Shown here: piece after piece, positions 1-12,006 of the stretch
Numbering within the stretch: the stretch's first letter is position 1
Layout: every line of letters begins with the position of its first letter
Origin: Corbicula japonica
Lineage: Eukaryota; Mollusca; Bivalvia; Venerida; Cyrenidae
DNA length: 64,000 bases
Assembly: GCA_038501625.1 (NCBI GenBank)
Contig: JAZAYU010000005.1
Coordinates: forward strand, 5,952,001-6,016,000
Reading direction: 5' to 3'
Translations under genes and position numbers: made by a program
Notes under the pieces: model-generated
What the model was told of the DNA's origin: nothing
What the model saw: the letters and a program-made list of their open reading frames with translations, nothing else
The model's database searches: none

Positions 1-99
1 GAGTTTCGAGTTGAAAACTTCGAGACTCGAGTTGAAATCTTCGAGTCTCGAGTTGAAAACTTCGAGTCTCGAGTTGAAAACTTCGAGTCTCGAGTTGGC
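1..99 (+). repeat. 21-bp minisatellite, left array (cut by window edge)
   Basis: About five tandem units close to CTCGAGTTGAAAACTTCGAG run from the window edge to about base 99. The same 21-bp unit in opposite orientation forms the larger array at 3187-3566. Because the unit is a multiple of three it keeps a frame open (repeated SSLELKT-like peptide), which is not evidence of a gene. The array probably continues to the left of the window. Confidence 0.85.
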
Positions 100-217
100 G
101 ATTTTTCACTTTTCCTGCTATTTAATAACAAAATCAACTATTCACAATAAAATATTTACATGTGAAATGTGTGAATTCTATAAGAAAATCGGTAAAGAAT
201 ATTCGCCATTACTAAAG

Positions 218-242
218 TTAGGGCTAACCCTAACCCCTAACC
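218..242. repeat. short telomere-like interstitial motif
   Basis: A single TTAGGG is followed directly by CTAACCCTAACCCCTAACCC, so the motif appears head-to-head over about 25 bp. TTAGGG is the usual metazoan telomere unit. The stretch is too short to be a functional telomere. Confidence 0.4.
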
Positions 243-724
243 CGTGAAATCAAAAATGATCTATAAAGTGACTTTAAACATTTTTCGGCGTTAGCTGTCT
301 AAGCTCACTTTTGACCTAGTTTTTCGACCAATGAAATGTTGTAAATAATACTCGTATTCTCTTATTATGCAGAGGGAAAATGAACAAAACTATTTCGATT
401 GGTAGCTATTTACACCAGAGAGGCATCTAGCAGGCTGGAGAGGTATCTAGTGGGATTTTATTATTATGCAGCGGAAAAATCAAATAGATTAATTAGATTG
501 GTTGTTAGTGGGTGTTGTATTGAAGGAAAAACATATTTACGATTTAAGTAACCAGTTAAGTCAATATTGATGGCTTCAATACAATATTATATGAAATATT
601 CTTGGGTGTCACTTGCATACAATACACAGTGTAAAACAAAAGAGAAGTGTAGATATTCCTAGTTCTTACTGGTTCGTTTCTAGTTCCTTTGATACTGATG
701 GTTAATTTCAAGTTCGTAAGACAA

Positions 725-800
725 GTTCATTGTAGTGTAGCGGCTAACATTCTCGTCTCTCAAGCGGAGGCCCCGGGTTCAATACTCAGGACGGACACTT
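725..800 (+). repeat. tRNA-derived SINE head
   Basis: The sequence TAGTGTAGCGG fits an RNA polymerase III A box, and GGTTCAATACT about 40 bp further fits a B box. Between them lies an anticodon-like loop CTCTCAA. A T6 run, a typical Pol III terminator, follows at about 800. The acceptor stem does not pair well, so this is a tRNA-like SINE head or tRNA relic rather than a functional tRNA gene. Confidence 0.5.
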
Positions 801-3186
801 TTTTAAACTTAATATACGTAAAAGTTGGTAGATTTCGATCTTACAGGCTGTTATTATTTATATTTATTAAATTTCAAGGACATTTATTCATCTTGAATTC
901 TCACTCTTCACAAGGTATTTTACTGAAACTGAATATTTTGCTTCTTTAATCGACTTGTTATCACTGTATGAAATTGTTGCAACAGCTTCAACATTTTTTG
1001 AAAGACACTTTCAATAAATTTATGAGTTGTCATGATTCGGTCGCTTAATCTCTAAGTCATACTAAGAAGGCAGGGAGGGTTCGTCAACAGCTATAACAAA
1101 TAAAATAAAATAACTAAACTGCGTCTGCTTTGCCTCTCTGTATTTCTTTCTTTCTTATATACATGTATATATATAAATCTTTTCCATCAACGCCGTTTAT
1201 CTTTTTTCAAGATTTTTCTTGTTTCAAATGCTTGAACTGGAAGTTAAACAAATTTTTGTTTATTCTGTAAATAGCAGTCAGGTCATCAAGCTGACATACA
1301 CAATGTTAATGTGACAGGTGTTGAGTGTTAGTGTTAGATACCAAAATAAAAAAGGTTGAAATATTTAAACAAATTTATCAAATTATTGTTTTAAGTAAAC
1401 CATGATATTTAAATAACTCAGTCCTAGAGCTTTACCGATGTCACTGGTTTGTCTGTGTACACATGCAAGAGCCTGTATGCTTCGAAAATAGATACTGAGT
1501 TGCGGCGTGTGCAGTTAATATGCATTTCCATAAGTGCCCATGAACAGGCTCGATAAAACGAGCCTGCAAATATTTTACTATTTTCGTGTTCGGTGACTTT
1601 AAAAGTTTCCTTTCCATCTGGGGTCAGAGTCTGTCAGACCAGACATGTAAAGTCCTCGTTTAATACATTTTATTAGCTCTGGCGATTACGTTTTCATGCT
1701 AGCAATTTGCTTACTGGACTCATTTTTGTTTTGGTACTTTGGTAGAACACCTAACTGAATTTATCAGTACTTTTTTAATGTCGATATCGACTTAAAATCT
1801 ATCAATTAAGATAATGTGATAAAATTATCAAGTCTCAGAATAAGCTTTCTTACAATGCATTTCTAAAGAATTTCGTTAGTTTCAAGTCGCTTAGATAAAA
1901 ATTGTTAGATAAAGACATAGATGAAGTACACATGAAACATGACATTGTGATACAAATTAAACATACATTCTTGCCTATACCCGATTACATGTATGTGGCT
2001 GAATCCCACAAGATTCTCATGTCTTTATTTAGCCAAAATTGCAGTATGCATTTTTGACAAATACATGCACATATAAGATTTTCCTTGCTAATTTCTTTAC
2101 CTAATACCCCTTGTGAACCACTGTCTGCATTACAATTTTATCACTTTAAAAAGAAGCCATAATTAAAATTTTTTGTTTTGGGTACATTATGTCGCTTAAA
2201 GTATAAAAAGGATTTAGCCTTCCAGTTATTTAGGCTCAGATTGTTTCATACAAGAAAATATGTACTCTGAATCGATTTTTTTTCAAGATGTAACCAGAAT
2301 TTTGAAAATGATTTGATTAGCCCATTCTCGAGAAAAGTTTCACAAAAACTGCTTTGTAAAAGACAATACATTATAAACAGAACGCTTGATTACAGGGAAT
2401 TTCTGCTGACACTTACTTCACCCTTCAGAAACATCCATAAATCATTCAGATTGGCCAATGTTTGACAAATAGATAAAGAAAAGTGCAATAGCATAGAAAA
2501 TATGCCATTTCTAACAAAACTGAGTTTTAAAACATTCTAGTCGCAGTTAATATGTGATGTATGTAATATTGTAGTAATCAACGAACTCTTTCATGTATGT
2601 TTTGAATGTAGAGCCAAAACCATAATATTATCAGAGCTAATTTAATGTTTTCAATAAAAGTAACATTTTCTGTAGAATTGTCTTTCTACTTTTGATTGTT
2701 TAGAAAGAGAACATCATTACTGTTGTACATGCTAGTCCATGTCGACGATGTCATTTGAATGCTGTTCCTACTGATAAATATGCATAATTTATTAATCTAA
2801 ATTCATTTTTTAAAAGCAATTTATGCCTATCTCTAGAATTTCAATCATATATTAATCACATAATGACAATTCATGAAAAGCATTTCGTAGGGTTATAATG
2901 TTCAGCTTTGCGTGTTTTAGCAAAATCTTAGTACTATTTGCTCACGAAAAACTGATATTGTCTCCCCTTACGACTGCCACTCTATGAGGCATACTATAAG
3001 GGCGAACGAGCCATTTTCTTTTTACATATATCTTGCTTCACATCTGTTATTTATTGGCTTTATTCTCATTGTGTCTATATTATGTAACATGAATAATCTC
3101 TATTTTATTTGTGTTAAATATACTCATCAGAAATGGAGGAAATAAAGATGATATTAATACCACTTGCTTGCATATTAAGACTACAA
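801..3186. other. non-coding, AT-rich stretch
   Basis: No exon with convincing splice sites or conserved protein was seen. It holds one fragment of dispersed repeat R2 at about 1496-1630 (listed separately) and no other recognisable element. Confidence 0.5.
1496..1630 (-). repeat. dispersed repeat R2, fragment
   Basis: It contains the R2 core: a TATGCATTTCCAT segment, then CCCATGAACAGGCTCGAT, then a tail with GTGTTCGGTGACTTTAAAAG and TTTCCATCT. The same blocks recur at 33.4, 39.9, 42.0, 50.7 and 52.4 kb, in both orientations. Confidence 0.6.
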
Positions 3187-3566
3187 TATTTTCAACTCGA
3201 AACTCGGTATTTTCAACTCGAAACTCGATATTTTCAACTCGAAACTCTATATTGTCTACTCGAAACTCTATATTTTCAACTCCAAACTCTGTATTTTCAA
3301 CTCGAAACTCGATATTTTCAACTCGAAACTCTATATTTTCAACTCGAAACTCTATATTGTCTACTCGAAACTCGATATTGTCTACTCGAAACTTGATATT
3401 TTCAACTCGAAACTCGAAGATCCCTACTCGAAACTCGATATTTTCCACTAGAAACTCGATATTTCCCACTCGAAACTCGAATATTTCAACTCGAAACTCG
3501 ATATTTACCACTCGGAACTCGAAGTTTTCTACTTGAAACTCGAAGATCCCTACTCGAAACTCGAAG
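3187..3566 (-). repeat. 21-bp minisatellite, right array (about 18 units)
   Basis: The plus-strand unit is close to TATTTTCAACTCGAAACTCG, with variants containing GTCTACTCG or GATCCCTACTCG. It is the reverse complement of the array at 1-99. The unit length keeps several frames open on both strands (about 140 codons each), producing TRNSIFS or NIEFRVE peptide repeats that I treat as artefacts. Confidence 0.9.
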
Positions 3567-4115
3567 AAAAGAATCCCTCACTTAAACCAGGTGCTCTGAT
3601 CACGAAATTGTCATTCAGTACTTGTCCACTGTGTTTTCTATTTTTTGGGTGGCGTTTAAAAACGCCGCCCAGTGTTTCACATGTGAATTTTGGTCACATG
3701 ATCAAAATGGTACCTGGGTCTCTATCTACTTATATAGTCGAACGCGGTAACCAAAAGTGAAATTCGATCATTTTACCTCCAGAGAGTTCACTGAGTTTAT
3801 GAGACGGTAGACGGCGCTGCGCGATTGTTATTAGGTAAACAGGTTATCTCGCAGCAGTGTGTGTTTACAAATAGACTCTTTCACCGTCGTTATCAGAAAA
3901 TAAACGACTGTTGTAAACCAAAAACAAGAGGCCTCTGATTGGCTGCTGGATTACGTCACGCCTGCTTTCTGTATCTATTTTAAAATTTTCTCTCCAGCTT
4001 CTTATCAACTAGGCCTATTGCTCATTACAATAATTCATCATAACACTTGACGTGAATAACAGAATAACGAGTAAATATAAACCATTTGTGATAAAGAAAA
4101 GAATAGGTACAGCTT

Positions 4116-4145
4116 ATTAGTCGGCCGCAGAAGCGGCCGACTAAT
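4116..4145. other. perfect 13-bp GC-rich hairpin
   Basis: ATTAGTCGGCCGC, an AGAA loop, and GCGGCCGACTAAT form a perfect 13-bp stem with a 4-nt loop in otherwise AT-rich DNA. No coding context is visible. It could be the terminal hairpin of a mobile element or a transcribed hairpin. Confidence 0.75.
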
Positions 4146-4189
4146 ATTTGTGCTTACTTTGAGAATTTGATGTAGAAGGAGACCAGCAT

Positions 4190-4576
4190 AAACTCAGAAA
4201 TGTTTGTTTTTTTTGTTCAGATATATATTAATGAGAGATGTTTTGCAAAAAAAGTAGTCACAAATTGTTAACGATTTGCACCATTGGAACTGGTTGACAT
4301 CGCTTTGTAGCATTTCAGTGATTTTTTAAAAATTTTCAAATAATAAGTTCTCCTGAGCACGTGACTATTTTTTGTGGGGATAATAGCATAATTTCAGAAA
4401 TGTTTATATTTTTGTTCTGATATATATATTAATGAGAGTTTATGTGCAAAAGAACCTATTAACAAATGGTTAACGAATTGTTTCATAGGAACTAATTGAC
4501 ATCGCTTTGTAGGATTTTTTTTATTTTTCTTAAATTTTAAAATAATAAGTTCTCCTGAGCACGTGACTATTTTTTG
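4190..4576. repeat. tandem duplication of about 190 bp (two diverged copies)
   Basis: Copy 1 (about 4190-4378) and copy 2 (about 4389-4576) share TCAGAAATGTTT, TATATATTAATGAGAG, TTGACATCGCTTTGTAG and AATAATAAGTTCTCCTGAGC in the same order. Both end in CACGTGACTATTTTTTG. Divergence suggests an old duplication. Confidence 0.8.
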
Positions 4577-4858
4577 AAAACAACGGAAGCCGATCCTTCC
4601 GTATAATCGGTCAGGGATGTTGACTGTTGCTCTGTAGGTGTACCTGTTGGAAGTTGTGGAGCATAATTCGTGAGAGTTTAGCTCGGAAACAAAGGTTTGA
4701 ATAAATGTACAATTGCGATACTGGTCATCCATTGTTTTAATTGTACATTGCAAGACGTAGTTTCCGTATAATCGGTCAGGGATGCTGACCTTTGCACTGC
4801 GTTTATACCTATTGTGATCTTGTGGAACATAATTGGTGAGATTGTTTTTTCGGGACAA
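4394..4858 (-). CDS. possible coding fragment with an internal 55-residue repeat
   Basis: An open frame of 154 codons reads leftwards. Residues about 5-40 and 60-90 are two copies of one segment, each containing IPDRLYG (residues 26-32 and 81-87) preceded by NRY and a short strand-like stretch, with several cysteines. The repeat is visible in protein and DNA. The C-terminal third runs into the non-coding tandem duplication at 4389-4576, so the true coding end, if any, is probably near 4577. A diverged third DNA copy lies at 8800-8912. No acceptor or start is convincing and I do not recognise the family. It could be a diverged exon pair or a non-coding repeat. Confidence 0.25.
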   Translation of the reverse strand: MSRKNNLTNYVPQDHNRYKRSAKVSIPDRLYGNYVLQCTIKTMDDQYRNCTFIQTFVSELNSHELCSTTSNRYTYRATVNIPDRLYGRIGFRCFQKIVTCSGELIILKFKKNKKNPTKRCQLVPMKQFVNHLLIGSFAHKLSLIYISEQKYKHF

Positions 4859-5738
4859 AACGTAATTATACTATAAAATTATGGTACGTTGCTTTTTTAA
4901 TCGTGCAATGGTCTGTTTGTTAATGTTTGTTATATACCGCGTCTATTGTTTTACGGGTTTGACATTGTTACGTAACACAGACGGCGTTTAGCCCAAACTA
5001 CACACAACTCCGGTGATCTCCCCTTGATTGTGTTACCCAAAAATATTGAACACTTTCGTTAGAACAAATTTCTAATGTTTTGTGCGAATTTAAATTGTGA
5101 AAGTTATAAAAATGATGCAAACTGACTTTTTCGGAAGTGGAACTAACATTACAGATAGTACGTGAAAGGATAACAAATAAACACAGACATGGATAAAAAA
5201 AATTATTACTGTGATTTCAAGAGGTCATGGCATAACGGTTTTAACTGTTTAAAACTATCCCAAATAGTGTGCAGTCATTGTATGCATAAATGTGCAATCA
5301 ACTTTACTAAAACAGTTTGGCATATTTTGTATATAATGATTTGTATAAAACCAGCTGCATGGAAACACATCTGATTATTGTTTACATTTACTGGTGAGGA
5401 TGTAGTCTTACTAAAGATAGACTCTTCAAGCACTTTGGACAACAAAGTTCTGTATCACACTGGCAGTTAAACACTGTCCAGGTTTACAAGTCTTAACAAG
5501 GTAAATAGTTGTATTTTTATTTACTAGAATAGCTTAAACTAGCTTCCTAAGTTTCAATGATATAATATTTGTTTTTTCAATATGACCACTTCACACATGG
5601 ATTAAAGAAACTGGTATTTTTAATTTTTAAATTATCTTGTTTTTGCCAGGTAATTATTGCAACAACAGGAAAAAATTATGACGATCAGTTTGGATTAAAC
5701 TTGAAAATTAACCATGTCAGACTTAATTTTCCTGCCCC
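4859..5738. other. non-coding stretch
   Basis: I see no supported gene or named repeat. Short open frames (for example 5189-5374) lack splice context and protein-like composition. Confidence 0.4.
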
Positions 5739-6267
5739 AGGGATTTCAATAGATGCAGATTCTTGCATTTTGATGCAAGCAAACTAGTTTTTCTACATTT
5801 GACCCTTCCTGATTTTGAGCTTGGGTTCTTTTGATGAAGAAATCATGGTCGAATATTGCAAGAATGAAGATAAATATTGTGTCTGCATTTTAATTATAAA
5901 ATCAATACTTATATTAGCCCACTGAACATATATTTAAACGAAGTTAAAGCACTTTTATAAGTAGTTAAGTTCAAGTTGAACACAAGATATACATTGTAAC
6001 TTGCAACTATTTGATTATGAGCCCTTAAAAACTCTCAACAGGGACAAACAAGCCCTGGTTTTCAAAAGCTATTGAAATCCGAAATCCCTGCACCTCTGAA
6101 GAGACTTTTCACGAGCAAAGAACAGTCGTTGGCTCATTAGATGTGATAAATTTGTGAATAAAAAACATATTTAAAAGAACATATTAAACTTAGCCAGGGA
6201 GTCAAAAGTGAAAAAAATCAAATATGCTTGCATAAAAATGCAAGAATCTGCATCTTTTGAAATCCCT
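5739..6267. mobile_element. foldback MITE-like element, about 75-bp terminal inverted repeats
   Basis: The left arm (5739-5813) begins AGGGATTTCAATAGATGCAG and the right arm (6194-6267) ends with its near reverse complement, CTGCATCTTTTGAAATCCCT. Both arms carry the inner block TTCTTGCATTTTGATGCAAG or its complement. The 380-bp interior has no coding sequence. The structure fits a non-autonomous DNA transposon; the superfamily is unknown and no clear target-site duplication was seen. Confidence 0.7.
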
Positions 6268-7734
6268 AAATGATATCTTCTAATGAAAATAATTTAACTA
6301 AATGGCATTGAAAGAACATAGATGTATTAATATTTCTGATGACAAACTAAGAATAATTATATATATTATAATTACCTATGTATTAACTTTAATAGTTATA
6401 GTAACTGTAATAGCTTTATGATGTACATGTAGAGTAATTTCTAAATTTTTAGTTGAAGATGATAATATTCACTAAGAAAGATTGTTCAGGTCATTCTAAG
6501 GGGCAAAACTAAAAATATTGATCAAGTGCACCTTTCTGCTATAAAAATGTGCCTTTCATTGCATGTTTTACTAGTGTAGATCCAGATCAGACTGAACATT
6601 TGTGCTATCTGATCAGATCTACATTGGTCATGTCTTGTTCAGAAATAACTAAATATGAATCTGAAAGTGAATAGTGCAGATTCTGACTAAACAGCAAAGA
6701 GATGCAGGGTGATCTAGATCTACACTGTTTGCATATGTTAAGGGTTGAAGTTAGAAATGGATTTTCTGTGCAAAAGTCAAGTATTCCATGTTTTGTGTCT
6801 ACTCTTTCCATGCAGCTTTTATTCCATGTGTAACAATATTAGACCATAAGATTAGACCATATCAACATGCATATCAGTTTGGCTAATCAGAGTCTGTTAA
6901 TGTTTAGATCTTTTAGGTACATGTACTTCCTGGTCAAGATTCAAAGAATGTATATATAGATCAGATAGATGTGGTGCATGCATTAAAAGGGTCTAAATAA
7001 AATTGACAGATAACAGTGGGGAAAGGGTGTCTGTTAAAGGCTTTAGCTAATGAAATGAATTTAAAGAGCCCCTTTTATCTGATTTATAAGGTTGGACACT
7101 TCCTAAAAATATGGTTACATTAACATAACTCTGGCTCCCTCTGACACATTGTTATACATGAAACCAAGATCAAACAGCCTTTCACAGGGTCCCTGTGTAT
7201 TTACGTTGAAAGTGAAAATATTCAAGAGACATAGTACAAGGTAAAGAAATAAGCTATAACAATATATGAAATAAATACAATTTTGCTAACCCAACAATTT
7301 CCAAACTATATGACTAACACAAAAAAATTTGTTGTTCCTCTTTCATTTACTAAATGACATTTATAAGGCTAATGGCATTGTTTTAAGTTGTGATGTGTTG
7401 CTATAAAGCATGAATATAAAATTATCATCAAAATTGTTATTTGTGTAAATATTGAGTTGCATAAAACCAGGGCTAGGCATTCTGGGCAGTGATTTGATCC
7501 TGGTATTGCTCGATCAAACATACATGTATCCTGTAATGTTTTTGTATTTGTCCTGTTCAATTGCTTTTAATGTCCCCTTTCTCATTTATTTAAACAGTTC
7601 CCCAAAAATTACTTTTGTCAATATTTTGACCAGTTTTATTTTGTTGAATATTCCCATTTCTAGCAACTATTGTATTGGATAATTTTCAATGATTGTTGTA
7701 TCTGAGTTATTGGTATTTATATGCAATCCCCCCC
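6268..7734. other. non-coding stretch
   Basis: No exon or complete element was recognised. A weak match to the R2 core (GAGTTGCATAAAACCAGGGC) lies at about 7454. Confidence 0.4.
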
Positions 7735-8200
7735 CCCTCAATTTCTACAAAGAGCATTAGCAAGAAACATAACTCTGTGTACCTTTTTTCTGGGATTATC
7801 TCCCCGTTTTGTACTTGGAGATAAATGGTTAACCTGTTTCGGCAAGTTGGATATTTCTCAATTTCTACTAAGGGCATTGGCATGAAAGTTCTCACACTCA
7901 CTTAACAGTGCATAGTTTATGACGCTTACAAGTTACTTATTTCTGGCTGGCTTATTCCTGGGGTTATCTCCCCATTTTATACTAAGAGATAAATGGTTAA
8001 CCTGTTTCTGAAAGTTGGATATTTCTCATTGTCTGCAAAGAACAGTAAAATAAATTTAACACACTTACTTAACAGTGCACAGGTCATGACCCTGACAAGT
8101 TAAATAACTCCAGCTACCTTATTTCTGAGGTTATCTTCCCATTTTGTACTTAGAGAAATGGTTTATCTGTTTCAGCATGTTGGATATTTCTCAATTTCAA
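7735..8200. repeat. tandem repeat, about 165 bp, three diverged units
   Basis: Each unit has TTGGATATTTCTCA, a variant of TTAACAGTGCA, GGTTATCTCCCCATTTT and GAGATAAATGGTTAACCTG in the same order. The units differ by substitutions and small gaps. No coding frame is conserved across units. Confidence 0.75.
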
Positions 8201-8799
8201 TCATGTGCCTCTAATAAATGCCCACCCTCCAAATACTTGCATCATCAGTATTTGTAATAATGCCTAAGCATTAATTACATAAAATATGTAACTTTCCCAA
8301 TTTTGTCATGAATAATCTGTACATTGTAATCTTAGATTATAAATATGTTACATTAATTGATTTTCATGTAAAATACTTTTTATTCTCAGGTTCTGGCACA
8401 AGAAAGTTCTTTTTTCTCATTATTTAGATCTAACTTGTGATTTCTTGCTGTTTTAAATATCATTTTAAATTTGTATCATGACAAACTTCGCTACCGGGGC
8501 ATATGTGTTGTCCAAACACAGCTTCTTTTTTTGTTTTTGTTTATTTACAGTGAAAATTTTACTGCAATTTAACTTATATCACATTCTCTATGTCATTCAA
8601 CATAGGAAACCCACAATGTTGCAAGCATATAACATGTCTTCTATAGGAGTTTCTTCATTCTGTTTAGTTATTATAAATCTTCATAACTGGAATAAAACTG
8701 GAATTCCTGTTACATTGTTCACATTATGTGTTTGTTTTATTTTGATTATGTTTACGCTCCGCTGGCTTGTGCAAGCAGCCCTTTCAGTGCTTTGATTTT

Positions 8800-8912
8800 T
8801 TTCATGTGACGATTTTTGAAAAAGACTGAAGCCCATACTATCGGGATGTTGACTTTTTCACTGCGTTTGTTCTGATTTTTGTAGTAATAGAACGTAATAA
8901 TCTCAGTCATTC
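8800..8912. repeat. diverged copy of the 4.6-4.9 kb repeated segment
   Basis: GGGATGTTGACTTTTTCACT and GAACGTAATAATCTCAG align with the block repeated twice at about 4600-4850 (GGGATGTTGACTGTTGCTCT and related). This is a third, shorter copy about 4 kb away in the same orientation. Confidence 0.45.
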
Positions 8913-10744
8913 AGATTTCTTCAGAGCAGTGTGATTACATTGTTGTAATTACATGAAAATCCTTCTCCCGCCGACTTTGATGCCTTGCATCAAAATTTTT
9001 CTTGTACTTTATTAAACCAGCATCTAGAAGGTTTAAATGTCGCCCTGAACGACAGGATATGGCAAACATTGTAAAGCATTTGTGCAACTCAAATGGTTAA
9101 CATTTAAACCCCCGATGCACTACACCAGCAGTTATTACAAGCGTCGTAACAATACAGATAGCCTACATATTTCAGCATAATATCCATTCCAAACATATGA
9201 ATGGCAATAAAACAGTGACCGACATTGAAGTGGCATCAAATTGCTATCAGCAACCCTGCTGGGATGATGGTAAACATACATCTTGTAATATGACTCCGAG
9301 TTCGTTGTAATTTTAAATCTAACTGGTGTTGTTAATCTCCAGCAGCAGAATGTACTTTACTTGCAAGCGTGGGGAATACCGCCTATATTTAAACCTCCAG
9401 GAAAGATAACTGAAGCTCGCTAAGGATTCTCTGGCGGCTATAGCATCCAGACAAAATTGGTTTACTACTGTCGTTGTCTGATGAAATACAGACATGCGCA
9501 GTGAAACAGTCAATGTTTACAAATAGCAATACACTGATCAGCTTTCAACAGAGGGCTTTGCTTGTAATTAGTACTGATAAGCCAAGATAGGAACAATAAT
9601 AAATATAACTTATTCAAGGGATATTCGGACATTTACCATTGATAATTGCAAGAATTATAATGGGGTGATGATAGCTTATCTCAAACTTGGTGTGGCATTT
9701 CATTCATGCAGAATTTTGAAGGAATATTTGATTAAACATTAAGCATGGATATTAATGAAATATGGCTTTAAAGGAGCAACATTCGCTGCCTCGGCAGCGA
9801 GTATTTTGGGGTATGGCTTTACATACAAGTTATCTGCCAGTTATAATTAACTGTAGTAAAAATAGCCTGTACAGAGTGAGTCACTGCATTACAGCAGACG
9901 ACAGAATGAAGACTCCCTTTGCACTAATTATGAACTTCTATTCTTCCTTTCAGGGTTCCTTTGAATTTTCTTTATATCTTGGACTAATTTCTCTCTTTTT
10001 TGTGTTTGTGTTCTTTAATTAAAATTAATATTTTCCTATTTGTTGTAAAAGACATGCAGTCCACTAAATATTTCATTCATAACTTTAGCCAGGAATGTTT
10101 CTATTATCACAACATACAAAGATAATGTCACAAAATTAATTTGTGATCCTGTTGTAACCTTTGAAGTAGCAGAAATCTGGTTTGTTTACTGATACCAGGC
10201 TATTGTTCTATCTTTGAAAAAGGATGGAAACTTTTAAACTTTTGTAGAGTCTTTATAGAAAACTATCATGTGTTGATTTATTTATAATATTGAAAGGAAA
10301 CATTATTATAAATGGCAGTTTCTGATGCAAATGAAATAATTTAGGCAACATAGAGCACAGAGGACAAAAAGCCAAACTTTCATTATTCTCTGTGAGATTA
10401 AGCTTCAGTCTTATTGTAAATGCTTTCTTGCTGCTGAATGTAAACATTAGCACGTGCTTGTGTTTACAAACACAGTGTTTTATCAGTTAGACACACCTCC
10501 CGGGAAATTCAAATTCAAAATTTTCTGTCTGACAGGTTTAAACTTTTTCTGAGAGTCACCTTTATAATTAATATTTCACTTAAATTTTTAGATGAAATGT
10601 TTAAAAGGCTTACAATGTACATTTGTGAAAATTTTCAAAATAATTTGTTCAGTATTTTTTTCAAATTTTGAAAAAAGGGCTCCTTGATGTGTAACATGCA
10701 TAACATTATAGAAAAGCCTGGCCCAGCGCCATCTTGAGGTTTAT
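8913..10744. other. non-coding stretch
   Basis: No supported exon was found. A short perfect hairpin CGCTGCCTCGGCAGCG lies at about 9785, and a 40-bp segment shared with the 5' side of gene D lies at 9478-9530. Confidence 0.4.
9478..9530 (+). repeat. segment shared with 47.39 kb
   Basis: ACAGACATGCGC followed by GTGAAACAGTCAA recurs with few changes at about 47411-47440, upstream of gene D. It may be a dispersed repeat or a relic of a duplicated promoter/leader. No gene start follows it here. Confidence 0.5.
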
Positions 10745-10749
10745 ATAGT

Positions 10750-11110
10750 CCTGTTGCCCATTTAAAGTGTAAACTTCAGACGAATTTTTAAAGCGTTTTA
10801 AATTAATTAGATTTGATGCAGTGCTCTGCCTAATTTTTATAAAATTGCTTTATAGTCATATTATTCGAAAAGAACAAAAAAAAATAAAATCATCCATTAA
10901 CCACGATGCAACTTTTTTGCACACGGTACGTTTTAAAACAAGTTTTAGTTTCCAAAAAGCTAGTCGGTAATTAGCATGACATTCTAACAAAAAAGACGGC
11001 TTTGAAGTGTAACTTTAGACGAAACTTCAAAGCGTTTAAAGCGTTTCAATTTAATTAGACATGATGCAGTGCTCTGACTTATTTTTTTAAATTGTTTTAT
11101 AGTCATATTA
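10750..11110. repeat. direct repeat pair, about 105 bp each
   Basis: About 10760-10865 and 11000-11110 share AAAGCGTTT, GATGCAGTGCTCTG and TTTATAGTCATATTATT in order. This is an imperfect local duplication separated by about 140 bp, with no coding content. Confidence 0.65.
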
Positions 11111-11194
11111 TTTTTATTTTTGCAAATCTTTTATTTCCTAATAATAAATAAATATTGTTTCAAATCATAGTGCAAAAAGCAACTATATCATAGT

Positions 11195-11290
11195 TTCTCT
11201 TTTCCTCTCTACTTTTTGGCTGTGTGGGGAGGCTGTGTATGCTGGATGTGGTCATTCCTGATATGCATATTTCATTTTTTAAAGTATTTT
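11195..11290 (+). repeat. dispersed repeat R1, 3' fragment
   Basis: It contains TCTCTACTTTTTGGCTGTGT, GGGGAGGCTGTGT and ATTCCTGATATGCATATTTC, the 3' block of repeat R1 found at 20.1, 22.9, 27.4, 46.4 and 48.7 kb. Confidence 0.65.
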
Positions 11291-12006
11291 TATTTGTCCA
11301 TGTGTGTTCACTTCTTTATTGTCAATTTAAAGTTTCAAATCAAAGGTTGACTTATTATATATTTTTCCTGGCACAAAATGACTTCAGTCTTGGATATAAG
11401 CATCCGCCCGAAAATCCGTGGTAAAAAAAAAACTTGATAAAGCAGAAGCCGGGCATGCAAACTTTTGCTCCGCCATCCGAAAGTTCCTTCATACTCCTCC
11501 AATAGGAAACTCCACACAATCTATAGATGATGTTACATGACAATCACTCTAAAACGCCACCCATCAGTACTTTCAGTGCTTTGATTTTTTTATCTTTTAG
11601 GTGGTTTTGTTTTGGAAGGTGTTGTCATTTCACTTTCTTATAAGATTCTACGTTGTTTTCTGAGATGCATTTGATACACTAAGAAGCACACGTGTAGTCA
11701 AAAATAGTTTAGATCAGAATACTATCTCATAGAAACCGAAATAAGATTCACTTGCATCCTTTTTCCCAGCATTCGATGAAACTGTCAAAGTTTGACGAAA
11801 AAATATTGTTATTCGGCAGTTCAGTTCGATAGAAGAGATATGTAATTTTATTTTGGTTGGTCGAATACTGCTGTCTAACATTTTAGTTATTATGAGTTTT
11901 ACTTACTTATAAGTGCCAACAATAAAAATGGCGCAGTTTGATTAACAACCCTGAAGAGTTAGATCACTTAATTTTAGAAATGAATCACAATTCCGTCATA
12001 GATTTT

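Noticed and set aside
725..800. Functional tRNA gene
   Set aside because: A and B boxes are present but the acceptor stem and part of the anticodon stem do not pair; more likely a SINE head.
3080..3536. Overlapping open frames of about 140 codons on both strands
   Set aside because: They are produced by the 21-bp unit length (multiple of three) of the minisatellite; both strands are open at once and the peptide is a pure repeat.
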